In this document: one piece after another, positions 30,638-39,800 of the stretch
Layout: each line of letters starts with the position of its first letter
Position numbering within the stretch: the stretch's first letter is position 1
Assembly (NCBI RefSeq): GCF_001575205.1
Contig: NZ_LSRE01000017.1
Location: 1-64,000, forward strand
Origin: Tsukamurella pseudospumae
GTDB taxonomy: Bacteria; Actinomycetota; Actinomycetes; Mycobacteriales; Mycobacteriaceae
Reading direction: 5' to 3'
Length of the DNA: 64,000 nt
The notes under the pieces: model-generated
The model's input: the letters and a program-made list of their open reading frames with translations, nothing else
What the model was told of the DNA's origin: nothing
Databases searched by the model: none
Program-made: the position numbers and the translations under genes

Positions 30638-31352
30638 GAGCGACGAGGTGACGGAGAGCTCCGTCGGCGGTGAGGCGACTGTGGAGGCGCTGCCCCCGAC
30701 TCCCCCGATCGCGGGTGAGGTGTTCGGCGACCGGCTCGCGCTCGCGGAGGAGTACGCCCGCGTGCTCGCGACGGACGGCGTGGTGCGCGGCCTGATAGGT
30801 CCCCGTGAGGTGCCGCGGCTGTGGGAGCGGCACGTGTTGAACTGCGCTGTGCTTGGTGAGCTGCTGGAGTCGGGTGAGACGCTCGTGGACATCGGGAGCG
30901 GCGCGGGCTTGCCGGGTGTGCCGGTCGCGATCGCGCGCCCGGATGTCGAGGTGATCCTCGTCGAGCCGCTGCTGCGTCGCGCGGTCTTCCTCGAAGAGTT
31001 CTGCGGTCCGCGGTTGCCCAATGTCCGGGTGGTGCGCGGGCGTGCCGAGGAGCGTTCGGTGATCGAAGCCGTCGGTGGCGCCGACGCCGTCACCTCCCGC
31101 GCCGTGTCCGGCTTCCCGAAGTTGGCGCCGTGGTCCGCTCCCCTGCTCCGGGACGGCGGCCGACTGCTCGCGCTCAAGGGCTCGCGTGCCGCGGAGGAGA
31201 TCGAGGAGCATGGCGCGATCCTCACCAAGGCGGGTCTCCGCGACCCCGAGGTCGTGTTGTGCGGTGTCGGGATCGTCGATCCGGCGACGACGGTCGTCCG
31301 CGCCGTTCGCCGCGCACCCGTGTCCAAGAAGCGGGCTCGCGCGCGACGGTGA
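30630..31352 (+). CDS. rsmG: 16S rRNA (guanine527-N7)-methyltransferase
   Basis: This enzyme methylates G527 of 16S rRNA using S-adenosylmethionine. It is 240 residues. The SAM-binding motif LVDIGSGAGLPGVPVAIARPD is at about 85-105, and VTSRAVSGFPKLAPWSAPLL with LLALKGSRAAEEIEEH is typical. GTG 30630 has AGGAG 9 bases upstream. Loss of this enzyme gives low-level streptomycin resistance in other bacteria. A short N-terminal extension precedes the family core. Confidence 0.95.
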   Translation: MERSDEVTESSVGGEATVEALPPTPPIAGEVFGDRLALAEEYARVLATDGVVRGLIGPREVPRLWERHVLNCAVLGELLESGETLVDIGSGAGLPGVPVAIARPDVEVILVEPLLRRAVFLEEFCGPRLPNVRVVRGRAEERSVIEAVGGADAVTSRAVSGFPKLAPWSAPLLRDGGRLLALKGSRAAEEIEEHGAILTKAGLRDPEVVLCGVGIVDPATTVVRAVRRAPVSKKRARARR

Positions 31353-31372
31353 CGGAAATTCGGGCATTTCCG
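31353..31372 (+). terminator. hairpin directly after the rsmG stop
   Basis: CGGAAAT and ATTTCCG form a 7-bp stem around TCGGGC immediately after the stop codon. It is a plausible terminator for the rsmG transcript. Confidence 0.45.
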
Positions 31373-32404
31373 GCCCGATTCTCCCGTAGGTAACCACCCA
31401 CGGGTCGTTTCGACACGTGACAGTTCGCTCGTTTCGGTGGTGGCGCCGAGCGTCCCCATGGCGATCTTCAGGTACTGCCGTACCGGAATTGGCGCGATTT
31501 TCGCGCCGGGATCCGACGGTGCCGACCTTGCTGACCTTGCCGACCGAGAGGCTGAGGGGCTGAGGACCCCGCCGACACCGCCCCGTTGGTTGGAGCGGTC
31601 AGGAGACCGCACCGCGGACGCCGGCGCGTCGGGACCCGACTCCCCTGCGGCACGGCGTTGATCGCGAGCGGAGGCGGGAGATCGCCTCCGGTCGCTCGCA
31701 ATGCTCGCCCTCCTCCGGTCGCTCGCAGTGCCCGCACCGAGCAGGCGATCGATCCGACCGGCGGACCGCATTGAGAGCGATCCGCGAGAGCGCGGCACGC
31801 GCCATGCCGATCCGGCGCGACGCCTCGGGTACGCCTCCCCACCGTCCGTTCAGGCGAGAAGCCGAAGAGGCGCTTCTCCCGGAGAATGGTGTCGGTCGCG
31901 CTTTCCGGACGGGGCTCCCGATGCTGTCTACCGCGCCCGAGCGAGGACTGCTGTCGAGCGCGGGCCGACCCGTTCCTGACCCTGAGGCGACTGTGTGACC
32001 GCGGGCGAGTCGCCGAGGCCGGGCCGTGACGACTGCACCGTGCGAGTGTGCTCCGTGCCGACATGATGCGGATGGGCGGGAAGTCGCAGGGCAGAAGGAG
32101 GGTGGCGCGCGGTATTCCGAGTCGGTCCTGAAGTCGTGCCCGCTCCGGGTGCGGCGGGAAGATCGTGACGCCCAGTGAGTAGCCGCTCGGCGGGGCGTCA
32201 CTGCTGTCAGGCTCCGTGAGATCCACGAGCGAACCGGTCGACGCGATGGGCGTCAGGTCCGGTGAAGCTGGTCTTGTGTGCTGCGGGCCGCGACCCGCGA
32301 TCCGATTGGTGGCCGGGGCGAGGCCCGGATTCGGCGCACCACCGGTACGCCGCGGGAGCACGGGACCTCGCTCCTCCCCTCCCCCACAGCGGGATGCCGC
32401 TCCG

Positions 32405-32420
32405 CGTTTCACGTGAAACC
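32405..32420. promoter_or_regulatory. parS: parS site
   Basis: CGTTTCACGTGAAACC has a perfect 14-bp core (GTTTCACGTGAAAC) of the ParB consensus TGTTTCACGTGAAACA. It is the best match in the window and lies in non-coding DNA. Confidence 0.92.
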
Positions 32421-33041
32421 CATGAGCGGTAGCCGGCCCACGAGAACCTGGACGAGCTTCCGGGGCAAGCATGCGCGATGCTCCGAACGTCGGGCGGGAG
32501 ATGGAAGTCGACGCGGATCTGTCGGAGGCGAGGCGCCCGAGGCCGACGGACGGTTCCGACGATGATCGGCGCACGCGGTGTTCCCGGCCGCGGCGAGGGC
32601 CGCCACGGGCGGGGAGGGATGTGCGCGGAGTGGTGCGCCGGAAGCCGGCGCGGTTCATTCGGCGCGACAGGCGGCGTGCATCCGTGATCGGCGGACATGA
32701 CTCTGTGCGGCGGGCCGCGATGCCCGGTGCGTCGATGAGTGGATGACGGGCTGCCACTGCGGGCGTGTGCACACGCCTGGAGTCGTCGGACGGTCTCCGC
32801 AGCGGGACGGTCGGGGGACTCCGAACGGATGGCTCGGATGCGTCGCGGCGATCGGATCGCGGGGTTGGTGGTCGTTCGCCGACCGGTCGAGACATCGTCG
32901 GAGCCGGCGCCGAAGCGAATGGCGCAGTTCGTGGCGCGACAGGCAACCACAACAGGGACGCGAGAGGAACGCTGTGACGGGGGATCACATCCGTGATCGT
33001 CGACAGGCCCCGCTGGAGGTGGCGGGATGACAGATCGTCGA

Positions 33042-33057
33042 TGTTTCACGGGAAACA
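33042..33057. promoter_or_regulatory. parS-like site (one central mismatch)
   Basis: TGTTTCACGGGAAACA matches the consensus at 15 of 16 bases, extended by A/T on each side (ATG...CAT). The mismatch breaks the central CACGTG, which ParB reads, so affinity may be reduced. Confidence 0.65.
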
Positions 33058-33484
33058 TGACGGACGGCGCTCCCCCGTATCGAGGCCGTGAGCACGCGGC
33101 AGGAAGCCGCGCCCTCAATCGCGCGCGAGCACGGGATCTCGGAGCTCCTCGCACGGGTCGACGGGGAGGGGAGATCCTCGGGGTCCAGGGGAAGAAGAGC
33201 CTGTCGCCTGCCGGTCGCTCTCGTCACGCGCGACCGTGCCCGGCGATCGGGCAGTCGGTCGCGCGAGGCTGCGTAGGTCGTTGCCGACAGCGGCTGCGCT
33301 GAGCCCCGAGATCTACTCGCTCGAGAGGAGGGGGATCGTTCCGAGCCGCGTCGAGGAGACACCGCGGCAGCCGGCGCCGCGAACCAGAGGCTCGTGCCGC
33401 GTTGACGGAGAGACATCCCGCGACGAGCTGGTCGCGAATGCGCGTTCGGGTACGGCGCCTCCGTCCCCCGGGGATCATCCCTCC

Positions 33485-33555
33485 GTGACCGTGACCGTGA
33501 CCGTGACCGTGACCGTGACCGTGACCGTGACCGTGACCGTGACCGTGACCGTGAC
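33485..33555. repeat. hexanucleotide tandem array (GTGACC) x 11.8
   Basis: Eleven perfect copies of GTGACC plus a final GTGAC run without interruption for 71 bp. A parS-like site begins 6 bp later. It is non-coding; in frame it would read Val-Thr or His-Gly repeats, with no supporting gene. Copy number probably varies between strains by slippage. Confidence 0.97.
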
Positions 33556-33560
33556 GGCTG

Positions 33561-33576
33561 TGTTTCACGGGAATCA
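33561..33576. promoter_or_regulatory. parS-like site next to the hexamer array
   Basis: TGTTTCACGGGAATCA matches the ParB consensus at 14 of 16 bases. It shares the CACGGG centre with the site at 33042, so these two may be a divergent sub-type or decayed copies. Confidence 0.5.
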
Positions 33577-34305
33577 TGATCTGCTGCCGATGGGACGTAC
33601 CTGGCGGGCTGTTCGGTGCGTCGAGCCACACGCCGGCGGCGCAGCAGCGGGCGAGTGTTCGCGAGCCGGTACAGCGGAAGGCGACCCGTATGGATGAGAG
33701 TCCGATCGTGTGTCGATCTGGCGTCGGGGTGCCACGACGGCGAGGTCGTCGGCGCGGCCGACCGGGCGGCAGCGGAGATCGCGGTCCCTCCATCGGCGAC
33801 GTCATGCGCGCCGGCATCCTGCACTCGTCCCACGGCGACCGGTGACCGGCGGACCCGTGACCGGTGTGCTGCGGGCGGCGCTGTGTCTCGGCTGCGGTTC
33901 GCCGCAGCCGACCGGGGTGACGCCGGCGGCGGGCTCAGCTGCGACTGCGTAGGCATCGGCCCGTCGGCCCGGGAAGGCGGCTCGCACTGAATGCTCGTCG
34001 AATGGGTATGAGCGGACGTGAGTCATCCGTCGACGACGAGGCGCCGCAGCCGACCGCGCCGGCGCGCACCGTCGCAGAGACTGCGGCACGTCCGGACGGG
34101 ACGGCGCAGTCGGACGGGAAGAGTGACGATAGGGCCGGTCCCGACGAGTGCACCGCCGGGGGTGGGAGCCCGAGGCCGTTCCCTGGGGCCGCGACCACCG
34201 GTGGTGTCGGGTCGTTGTGGCGGAAGATCGAGCGGAGGAGTCGGACGCCCGGCTGACGCAGTCGGAGGGAGAAACTAGGATGGGGGCAACAGCTGAGGAG
34301 AGTAC

Positions 34306-35220
34306 GTGACTGATCACGAATCCGGCTTCAACGTTTCACGTGGAACCACTGAAGACGACACCCCCATCGCCGCCGCCGCGCAGCGCGCCAGTCAGGTCCT
34401 GACACCGGGGGCGGCGGGCACGTTGCCCAAGCCTCGCGCGCGGCGCGTCCTGACCATCGCCAACCAGAAGGGCGGCGTCGGCAAGACGACGACCGCGGTG
34501 AACCTCGCGGCGGCACTCGCGCTCCAGGGCCTCAAGGTGCTCGTCATCGATCTGGACCCGCAGGGGAACGCGAGTACGGCGCTGGGCGTCGACCATCGAT
34601 CGGGCGTCCCGTCGACGTACGAGCTCCTCCTCGGAGAGACGACGCTGGAGGAGGCGATGGCGCAGAGCCCGCACTCCCCCAACCTGTTCTGCGTGCCCGC
34701 GACGATCGACCTCGCCGGCGCGGAGATCGAACTAGTCAGCATGGTCGCCCGCGAGACGCGACTGAAGAATTCGCTCAACAGTCCCGCCGCCGCTGACATC
34801 GACTACGTGTTCATCGACTGCCCGCCGTCGCTGGGACTGCTCACGGTCAACGCGCTCGTCGCGGGCCGCGAAGTGCTCATCCCGATCCAGTGCGAGTACT
34901 ACGCGCTCGAGGGCGTCGGTCAGCTGCTCCGCAACATCGAGCTGGTGCAGGCGCACCTCAACCCGGACCTCCACGTGTCCACGGTGCTCCTCACGATGTA
35001 CGACGCGCGGACCAAGCTCGCGGACCAGGTCGCGGCCGAGGTGCGTAACCACTTCGGCGATCGTGTCCTCGGCGCGACGATCCCGCGCAGCGTCAAGGTC
35101 TCCGAGGCACCGGGCTACGGGACGACGGTGCTCGACTACGACCCGGGTTCGCGGGGCGCGATGAGTTATCTCGACGCCGGCCGCGAACTCGCCTTCCGCG
35201 GCGCCGAGAAGGTGGTGTGA
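34306..35220 (+). CDS. parA: chromosome-partitioning ATPase ParA
   Basis: This MinD/ParA ATPase moves the ParB-parS complex after replication. It is 304 residues. The deviant Walker A motif KGGVGKTT is at 55-62, with [17 protein letters not shown] and [19 protein letters not shown] following. The N-terminal 45 residues are a variable extension. GTG 34306 follows GAGGAG. A parS-like site lies in codons 9-14. parB follows immediately. Confidence 0.96.
   Translation: MTDHESGFNVSRGTTEDDTPIAAAAQRASQVLTPGAAGTLPKPRARRVLTIANQKGGVGKTTTAVNLAAALALQGLKVLVIDLDPQGNASTALGVDHRSGVPSTYELLLGETTLEEAMAQSPHSPNLFCVPATIDLAGAEIELVSMVARETRLKNSLNSPAAADIDYVFIDCPPSLGLLTVNALVAGREVLIPIQCEYYALEGVGQLLRNIELVQAHLNPDLHVSTVLLTMYDARTKLADQVAAEVRNHFGDRVLGATIPRSVKVSEAPGYGTTVLDYDPGSRGAMSYLDAGRELAFRGAEKVV
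34332..34347. promoter_or_regulatory. parS-like site inside the parA start region
   Basis: CGTTTCACGTGGAACC matches the ParB consensus at 13 of 16 bases and keeps the central TTTCACGTG. It has the same GTGGAAC right arm as the site on rsmG. ParB bound here could repress parAB (inference). Confidence 0.65.
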
Positions 35221-35222
35221 TC

Positions 35223-36260
35223 ATGGCCGGCCAGAAGAAGGGCGGCCTCGGCCGCGGGCTCGCCGCGCTCATCCCCACCGGACCCGACGAGGGGCCGCGC
35301 CTCGGCAACGCCGCGGCGGATGTCATCATCGGAGCCCGGCCCGCCACCCCGGCCGCGCCGAAGGCTCCGGCCGACAAACCGGCGGGATCCGCCCGGTCCC
35401 GGGCGCCCCGCCCCGAGGCCGAGCCGGCACCGTCGGACCTCGCGGAGGCGGGCGCGGTCTACCGGGAGCTGGCACCCACGTCGATCCAGCCGAACCCGCA
35501 GCAGCCGCGGTCGGTCTTCGACGAGGAGGCCCTCGCCGAGCTCGTCCACTCGATCCGCGAGTTCGGGCTCATGCAGCCGATCGTGGTGCGCCCGCTGCCC
35601 GCGCCGCGCGGCGACGTCCGGTACGAGCTCGTCATGGGCGAGCGGCGCTGGCGCGCGAGCCAGGAGGCCGGCCTCGCCGCGATCCCCGCGATCGTCCGGG
35701 AGACGGCCGACGGTGACATGCTCCGCGACGCGCTTCTGGAGAACATCCACCGTGTCCAGCTGAACCCACTGGAAGAGGCCGCGGCGTACGCCCAGCTACT
35801 CGAGGAGTTCGGCGTCACCCACGACGAACTGGCCTCCCGCCTGGGCCGCTCGCGACCGGTCGTCACCAACACGATTCGCCTGCTGCGGCTGCCCGTCGCG
35901 GTGCAGCGCCGCGTCGCGGCGGGCGTGCTGTCGGCGGGCCACGCGCGGGCGCTGCTCTCCCTCGAGGCCGGCTCTGACGCCCAGGAGGTCCTGGCGGCCC
36001 GGATCGTCGCCGAGGGGATGTCGGTGCGCGCCACGGAGGAGGCCGTGACCCTGGCCAACCGCGGGGACGGCACCGTCGCCCCCGCCCCCCAGCGACGGCA
36101 GCCGGCGGACACCGGCCTGCGAGATCTCGCGGACCGGATCGCCGATCGACTCGACACCAAGGTCACCGTCTCGATGGGCAAGCGCAAGGGCAAGATCGTG
36201 GTCGAGGTCGGCTCCGCCGACGACCTCGAGCGCATCGTCGCCCTCCTCGCTCAGGGGTAG
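35223..36260 (+). CDS. parB: chromosome-partitioning protein ParB
   Basis: This CTPase and parS-binding protein is 345 residues from ATG 35223, two bases after the parA stop. An N-terminal basic ParA-contact segment ([14 protein letters not shown]) is followed by the CTP-binding GERRWRAS motif at 139-146, a helix-turn-helix at about 198-225 ([26 protein letters not shown]) and a C-terminal dimer domain. Confidence 0.96.
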   Translation: MAGQKKGGLGRGLAALIPTGPDEGPRLGNAAADVIIGARPATPAAPKAPADKPAGSARSRAPRPEAEPAPSDLAEAGAVYRELAPTSIQPNPQQPRSVFDEEALAELVHSIREFGLMQPIVVRPLPAPRGDVRYELVMGERRWRASQEAGLAAIPAIVRETADGDMLRDALLENIHRVQLNPLEEAAAYAQLLEEFGVTHDELASRLGRSRPVVTNTIRLLRLPVAVQRRVAAGVLSAGHARALLSLEAGSDAQEVLAARIVAEGMSVRATEEAVTLANRGDGTVAPAPQRRQPADTGLRDLADRIADRLDTKVTVSMGKRKGKIVVEVGSADDLERIVALLAQG

Positions 36261-36266
36261 TCCGCC

Positions 36267-36989
36267 ATGGCCCTCACGATCGTGCCGCTGACATTGGCGG
36301 GCTTCGACGACCTCCCCCGCCACGTCCGGCGGTGCGTCTACTGGGAGGTCGCGCCCGACGGCGCCACCCTCACGGACACCGAGTTCGACAAGGAGGCCTG
36401 GCTGTCGATGCTCATGCTCCAGTGGGGATCCTGCGGGCAGGTGGCGATCGACCACGCCGTCGACGGCTCGGCGCGGGTCGTGGGGGTCGCCTTCTACGCC
36501 CCGCCCAGCAGCGTGCCCCGTGCGACCCACTTCCCCACCGCGCCGGTCAGCCCCGACGCGGTGCTCCTGACCTGGGTCGGCGCGGAGCCCGGCATGGAAC
36601 CACGGGTCAAAGAGGAGTTGGTGAGCGCCGTCTGCACCGATCTGGTCCGACGCGGCGTGCGCGCCGTGGAGGCCTTCGCGCTGCTCACTCCCGTCGGCAT
36701 GTTGACCGAAGATGTTGTGGCACAACTTGATTGCGGACCGTGTGGGTGCAAGGAGCTACCGCTGAGCGACGCGGACTTCCTCGAGGGCATGGGCTTCGAG
36801 ACGGTCGCGCCGCACCACCGCTTCCCGCGGCTGCGCCTCGAGCTCTCCGAGGGCCTGGGCTGGAAGGCGGGCGTCGAGCACGCCCTGGAACAGCTGCTCG
36901 CCGCCTCCGCCGCCGAGGCGGCGCTCAGGACCGCGCTGGAGGACACCGGAGATGCCGCTGCACCCGTGGGGAGGGTCGACGGTCCCTAG
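36267..36989 (+). CDS. GNAT-fold conserved protein downstream of parB
   Basis: This 240-residue protein is the actinobacterial protein usually found after parB (Rv3916c type). GNAT-like elements are visible: CVYWEV near the N-terminus, VGVAFYAP and LLTWVGAEP strands, and a helix-rich middle. LDCGPCGCKELPLSDADFLEGMGFETV includes a cluster of three Cys. The acceptor substrate is unknown. It starts six bases after the parB stop and is probably co-transcribed. Confidence 0.8.
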   Translation: MALTIVPLTLAGFDDLPRHVRRCVYWEVAPDGATLTDTEFDKEAWLSMLMLQWGSCGQVAIDHAVDGSARVVGVAFYAPPSSVPRATHFPTAPVSPDAVLLTWVGAEPGMEPRVKEELVSAVCTDLVRRGVRAVEAFALLTPVGMLTEDVVAQLDCGPCGCKELPLSDADFLEGMGFETVAPHHRFPRLRLELSEGLGWKAGVEHALEQLLAASAAEAALRTALEDTGDAAAPVGRVDGP

Positions 36990-37083
36990 GCCCGCACGGG
37001 CCTCCTGAGGCCCGATTCCGCGGTGCCGCAGGTCCGACGGTGCGCCGCCCCCGGCGCGTGCCGGGCGGGGCGACGGCGGACCG
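36988..37083. terminator. nested hairpins between convergent genes
   Basis: AGGCCCG-CA-CGGGCCT (36988-37003) and CGGGCCTC-CT-GAGGCCCG (36997-37014) are mutually exclusive perfect hairpins. A second structure, GCCGCCCCCGGC-GCGT-GCCGGGCGGGGCG, follows. They separate the parB-GNAT transcript from cwlM. Confidence 0.65.
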
Positions 37084-38277
37084 TCAGGCCCGGTTCTCGG
37101 CGTTCTCCTCGAGCTCGAGCAGCTCCGCGAACGTGTAGGTGCCGGTGGGGCGATCGTTCTCCCCCAGCAGGTACAGACGCTTGACCGCGACGAGGATCGC
37201 CTCGGCGATGGTGTCGCGCATCTGCGGGGAGGCGAGGACGGCCGCGTCGCCCGCGTTGGTGGTGTAGCCGATGTCGATCTGGACCGTGGGCATCCGGGTC
37301 AGCCGCACGATGTCCCAGGTGCGGCCGTGGTAGTGGCAGTCGCTGAGCGGGGTGCGGGCGACGATCTCGCGCTGGATGAACCCGGCCAGGTTGCGGCCGA
37401 TGTTCGAGCTCGCGCCGTGCGTGTTGCCGAAGTGGAACGACGCCACCCCGTGCGCGCGGTCGTTGCGGTAGTGCGCCGTGCGCAGCGCGATCATCATGTC
37501 GGCGTCGAAGGTGTTGGCGGTGTAGGCGCGGGTGCTGTCGTCGGCGTCCATGCCGCGCGGTCGCGAGAGGTAGGTCTCCATGCCGGCGGCGGCCATGCGG
37601 CCCTCCAGCCGGGAGGCGAGATCCCAGAGCATCTCCTCCTCGGTCACCGGGCGCCCGTCGGGGCCGATCACGGCCAGGCCGCGGTCCGGCCCGCCCAGGC
37701 CCGGATCGATGACGATGCGCTTTCCGGACAGCCGCGGCCCGGAGCTGCGCACGTGCTCCTCCTCCTTGATGGCGTGCGGCGAACCGCCCGTCACGCGGGA
37801 GCCGAGGAAGGTCAGCGAGCGCAGCGTGGCCGGCCCGCAGATCCCGTCGGAGACGAGGCCGAACTCGCGCTGGTACGCCGACAGGCCCAGATGCGTCTGG
37901 GGACCGAACAGGCCGTCGATCATGCCCGCGTAGAAGCCGAGGTTCTGCAGGCGGGCCTGCAGCGCCGCGACGTCGTCGCCCGACGGCGGGGCGGACGCGA
38001 TGTAGCTCAGCGTGCGCGCGCCGAGCTGGTACGTGGACTCGCGCAGCGCGCGGTAGGTGGCAGGACCGACGACACCGTCGACCAGGAGGCCGCGCTGCTG
38101 CTGGAAGGCCCGCGTGGCGCGGTCCAGTCGGCGGTCGAACACGGCCTCGGGCGCGGTCCATCCCCCGACCACGAGCTCGGTGGGCGCCACGTAGTCCCGG
38201 AGGAAACCCTGATCGGCGAGGATGCCGCGGATCTCCGCCACGGCGCCACCGTGATCACCGAGGCTGATGCGTGGCAT
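37084..38277 (-). CDS. cwlM: CwlM-type peptidoglycan regulator (amidase-like)
   Basis: This 397-residue protein has two N-terminal peptidoglycan-binding-like repeats (GDHGGAVAEIRGILADQGFL and VAALQARLQNLGFYAGMIDGLFGPQTHLGLSAYQ) and an amidase_3 fold (RIVIDPGLGGPDRG onward). The first zinc His of active amidases (DPGHGG) is Leu here and the catalytic Glu region reads QIDIGYTTN, so hydrolysis is unlikely. Mycobacterial CwlM is a cytoplasmic activator of MurA controlled by phosphorylation, which fits. ATG 38277 follows AAGGG and no signal peptide is seen. Confidence 0.9.
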   Translation of the reverse strand: MPRISLGDHGGAVAEIRGILADQGFLRDYVAPTELVVGGWTAPEAVFDRRLDRATRAFQQQRGLLVDGVVGPATYRALRESTYQLGARTLSYIASAPPSGDDVAALQARLQNLGFYAGMIDGLFGPQTHLGLSAYQREFGLVSDGICGPATLRSLTFLGSRVTGGSPHAIKEEEHVRSSGPRLSGKRIVIDPGLGGPDRGLAVIGPDGRPVTEEEMLWDLASRLEGRMAAAGMETYLSRPRGMDADDSTRAYTANTFDADMMIALRTAHYRNDRAHGVASFHFGNTHGASSNIGRNLAGFIQREIVARTPLSDCHYHGRTWDIVRLTRMPTVQIDIGYTTNAGDAAVLASPQMRDTIAEAILVAVKRLYLLGENDRPTGTYTFAELLELEENAENRA

Positions 38278-38378
38278 GGAGGACCCTTCGGTAGCTTCCT
38301 GCGGGCGGGTGGCCGACAGGGCGGGAAATCGAGTACACGATACGGCCTCGGGGCCCGTCCACCCAACGCGGCGGCGCG

Positions 38379-38702
38379 TCACACCAGCCCGTCGAGCTCC
38401 TTGAGGATCGCCGACTTGCTCTTGGCGCCGACCAGTTTGCCGGTGGGTTCACCGTTCTGGAACAGGAGCAACGTGGGGATGCTCAGCACCTGGTAGTCGC
38501 GCGGGGCGCCCGGGTTCTGATCGACGTCGATCTTGGCGAAGGTCACCTTGTCGCCGTGTTCGGCGGCGAGCTGCTCCAGCACCGGGGCGACGACCCGGCA
38601 CGGTCCGCACCATGTGGCCCAGAAGTCGACGAGCACGGGCTTGTCGGACTCGAGTACCTGCTGCTGGAAGGTGTCGTCGGTGACGGTGACGATCTCGGCC
38701 AT
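38379..38702 (-). CDS. trxA: thioredoxin
   Basis: This 107-residue thioredoxin has the active site WATWCGPC near residues 28-35 and the cis-Pro loop SIPTLLLF. It is reduced by the thioredoxin reductase encoded 40 bp upstream in the same direction. ATG 38702 (MAEIVTV) follows AGGAGA. Confidence 0.97.
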   Translation of the reverse strand: MAEIVTVTDDTFQQQVLESDKPVLVDFWATWCGPCRVVAPVLEQLAAEHGDKVTFAKIDVDQNPGAPRDYQVLSIPTLLLFQNGEPTGKLVGAKSKSAILKELDGLV

Positions 38703-38742
38703 GATTTCTCCTGAGCGAAGGGATGAGGTTGGGGGGGAGTGA

Positions 38743-39699
38743 CTACTGCGCGACCGCGGCCTCGCGGTGGTGCGCGAGCCAGCGCTCGGCGTCGATCGCC
38801 GCGGAACAGCCACTGCCGGCGGCCGTGATGGCCTGGCGGTAGGTGTGGTCCACCAGGTCGCCGGCGGCGAACACGCCGGGCACGCCGGTCGCCGTGGTGC
38901 GGCCCTCGACCTGCACGTAACCCTCGTCGTCGACGGTGACCTGGCCCGCCACCAGCGCCGACCGCGGATCGTGGCCGATCGCCACGAACAGGCCGGTGAC
39001 CTCGAGCGTGTCGACCGCGCCGGTCACGGTGTTCTCGACGAGCAGCGACTCGACCGACTTCTCGCCCTGCACCGCGTTGACCTTGGTGTCGGTCAGGAAG
39101 CGGATCTTCTCGTTGGCTCTGGCCCGATCGAGCATGATCTTCGACGCGCGGAAGGTCTCACTGCGGTGGATCAGCGTGACCGACTTGGCGAACTTGGTGA
39201 GGAAGATCGCCTCCTCCATCGCAGAATCGCCACCGCCGACCACGGCGATGTCCTGCTCGCGGAAGAAGAAGCCGTCGCACGTGGCGCACGCGCTGACGCC
39301 GCGGCCCAGCAGGGCCTCCTCGCCGGGGATGCCGAGGTAGCGTGCCGCGGCACCCATCGCCAGGATCACGGCGCGGGCGCGGTAGGTGCCCTCGGAGGTG
39401 ACGACCACCTTGATTTCACCGTCGAGCTGCGCGGACTCCACGTCCTCCATGCGCAGGTCGGCGCCGAACCGGATCGCCTGCTCGCGCATCTCGTCCATGA
39501 GGGTGGGGCCCATGATGCCGTTCTGGAAGCCGGGGTAGTTCTCCACCTCGGTGGTGGTCATGAGGGCGCCGCCGAAGTTGGTGCCCTCGAACAGGATGGT
39601 GTTCAGCTCGGCGCGACCGGCGTAGACGCCCGCCGTGTATCCGGCCGGACCCGATCCGATGATGATCACGTCCGCGATATCGGTGCCTGCTGCAGTCAT
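38743..39699 (-). CDS. trxB: thioredoxin reductase
   Basis: This 318-residue flavoprotein passes electrons from NADPH to thioredoxin. The FAD motif [18 protein letters not shown] is at the N-terminus, the redox-active CATCDGFF at about 137-144, the NADPH motif [12 protein letters not shown] follows, and the second FAD motif VFAAGDLVD is near the end. First gene of a trxB-trxA pair. Confidence 0.97.
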   Translation of the reverse strand: MTAAGTDIADVIIIGSGPAGYTAGVYAGRAELNTILFEGTNFGGALMTTTEVENYPGFQNGIMGPTLMDEMREQAIRFGADLRMEDVESAQLDGEIKVVVTSEGTYRARAVILAMGAAARYLGIPGEEALLGRGVSACATCDGFFFREQDIAVVGGGDSAMEEAIFLTKFAKSVTLIHRSETFRASKIMLDRARANEKIRFLTDTKVNAVQGEKSVESLLVENTVTGAVDTLEVTGLFVAIGHDPRSALVAGQVTVDDEGYVQVEGRTTATGVPGVFAAGDLVDHTYRQAITAAGSGCSAAIDAERWLAHHREAAVAQ

Positions 39700-39800
39700 C
39701 TACCTACCCAACCTCGAAGAAAGCGCCCGGATCACCCGAGCCGACATGTGATGCCAACGGCGCCGGGCCCGGAGATGTTCCCGCGCCGCCTTCCCCCAGG

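Larger units (their letters stand above)
31373..34305. other. 2.9-kb gene-free parS/repeat region between rsmG and parA
   Basis: All open frames here, on both strands, are Arg/Ser/Pro-rich, lack ribosome sites, overlap one another and show no domain. In relatives rsmG and parA are close together. The region holds three ParB-site matches (32405, 33042, 33561) and a (GTGACC)11 array (33485), with further matches at its two edges (30622, 34332). The likely role is a centromere-like ParB loading zone about 6-10 kb from oriC. Decayed mobile DNA is the alternative. Confidence 0.7.

Noticed and set aside
31468-32988. 506-residue Arg/Ser/Pro-rich frame in the parS region
   Set aside because: No ribosome site or domain, overlaps other equally long frames, and part of it is translated from a parS palindrome.
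33485-33555. CRISPR array
   Set aside because: The repeats are 6 bp, contiguous, with no spacers and no cas genes nearby.
33236-33697. Protein with a long Val-Thr repeat
   Set aside because: It is only the translation of the GTGACC array; no gene signals surround it.
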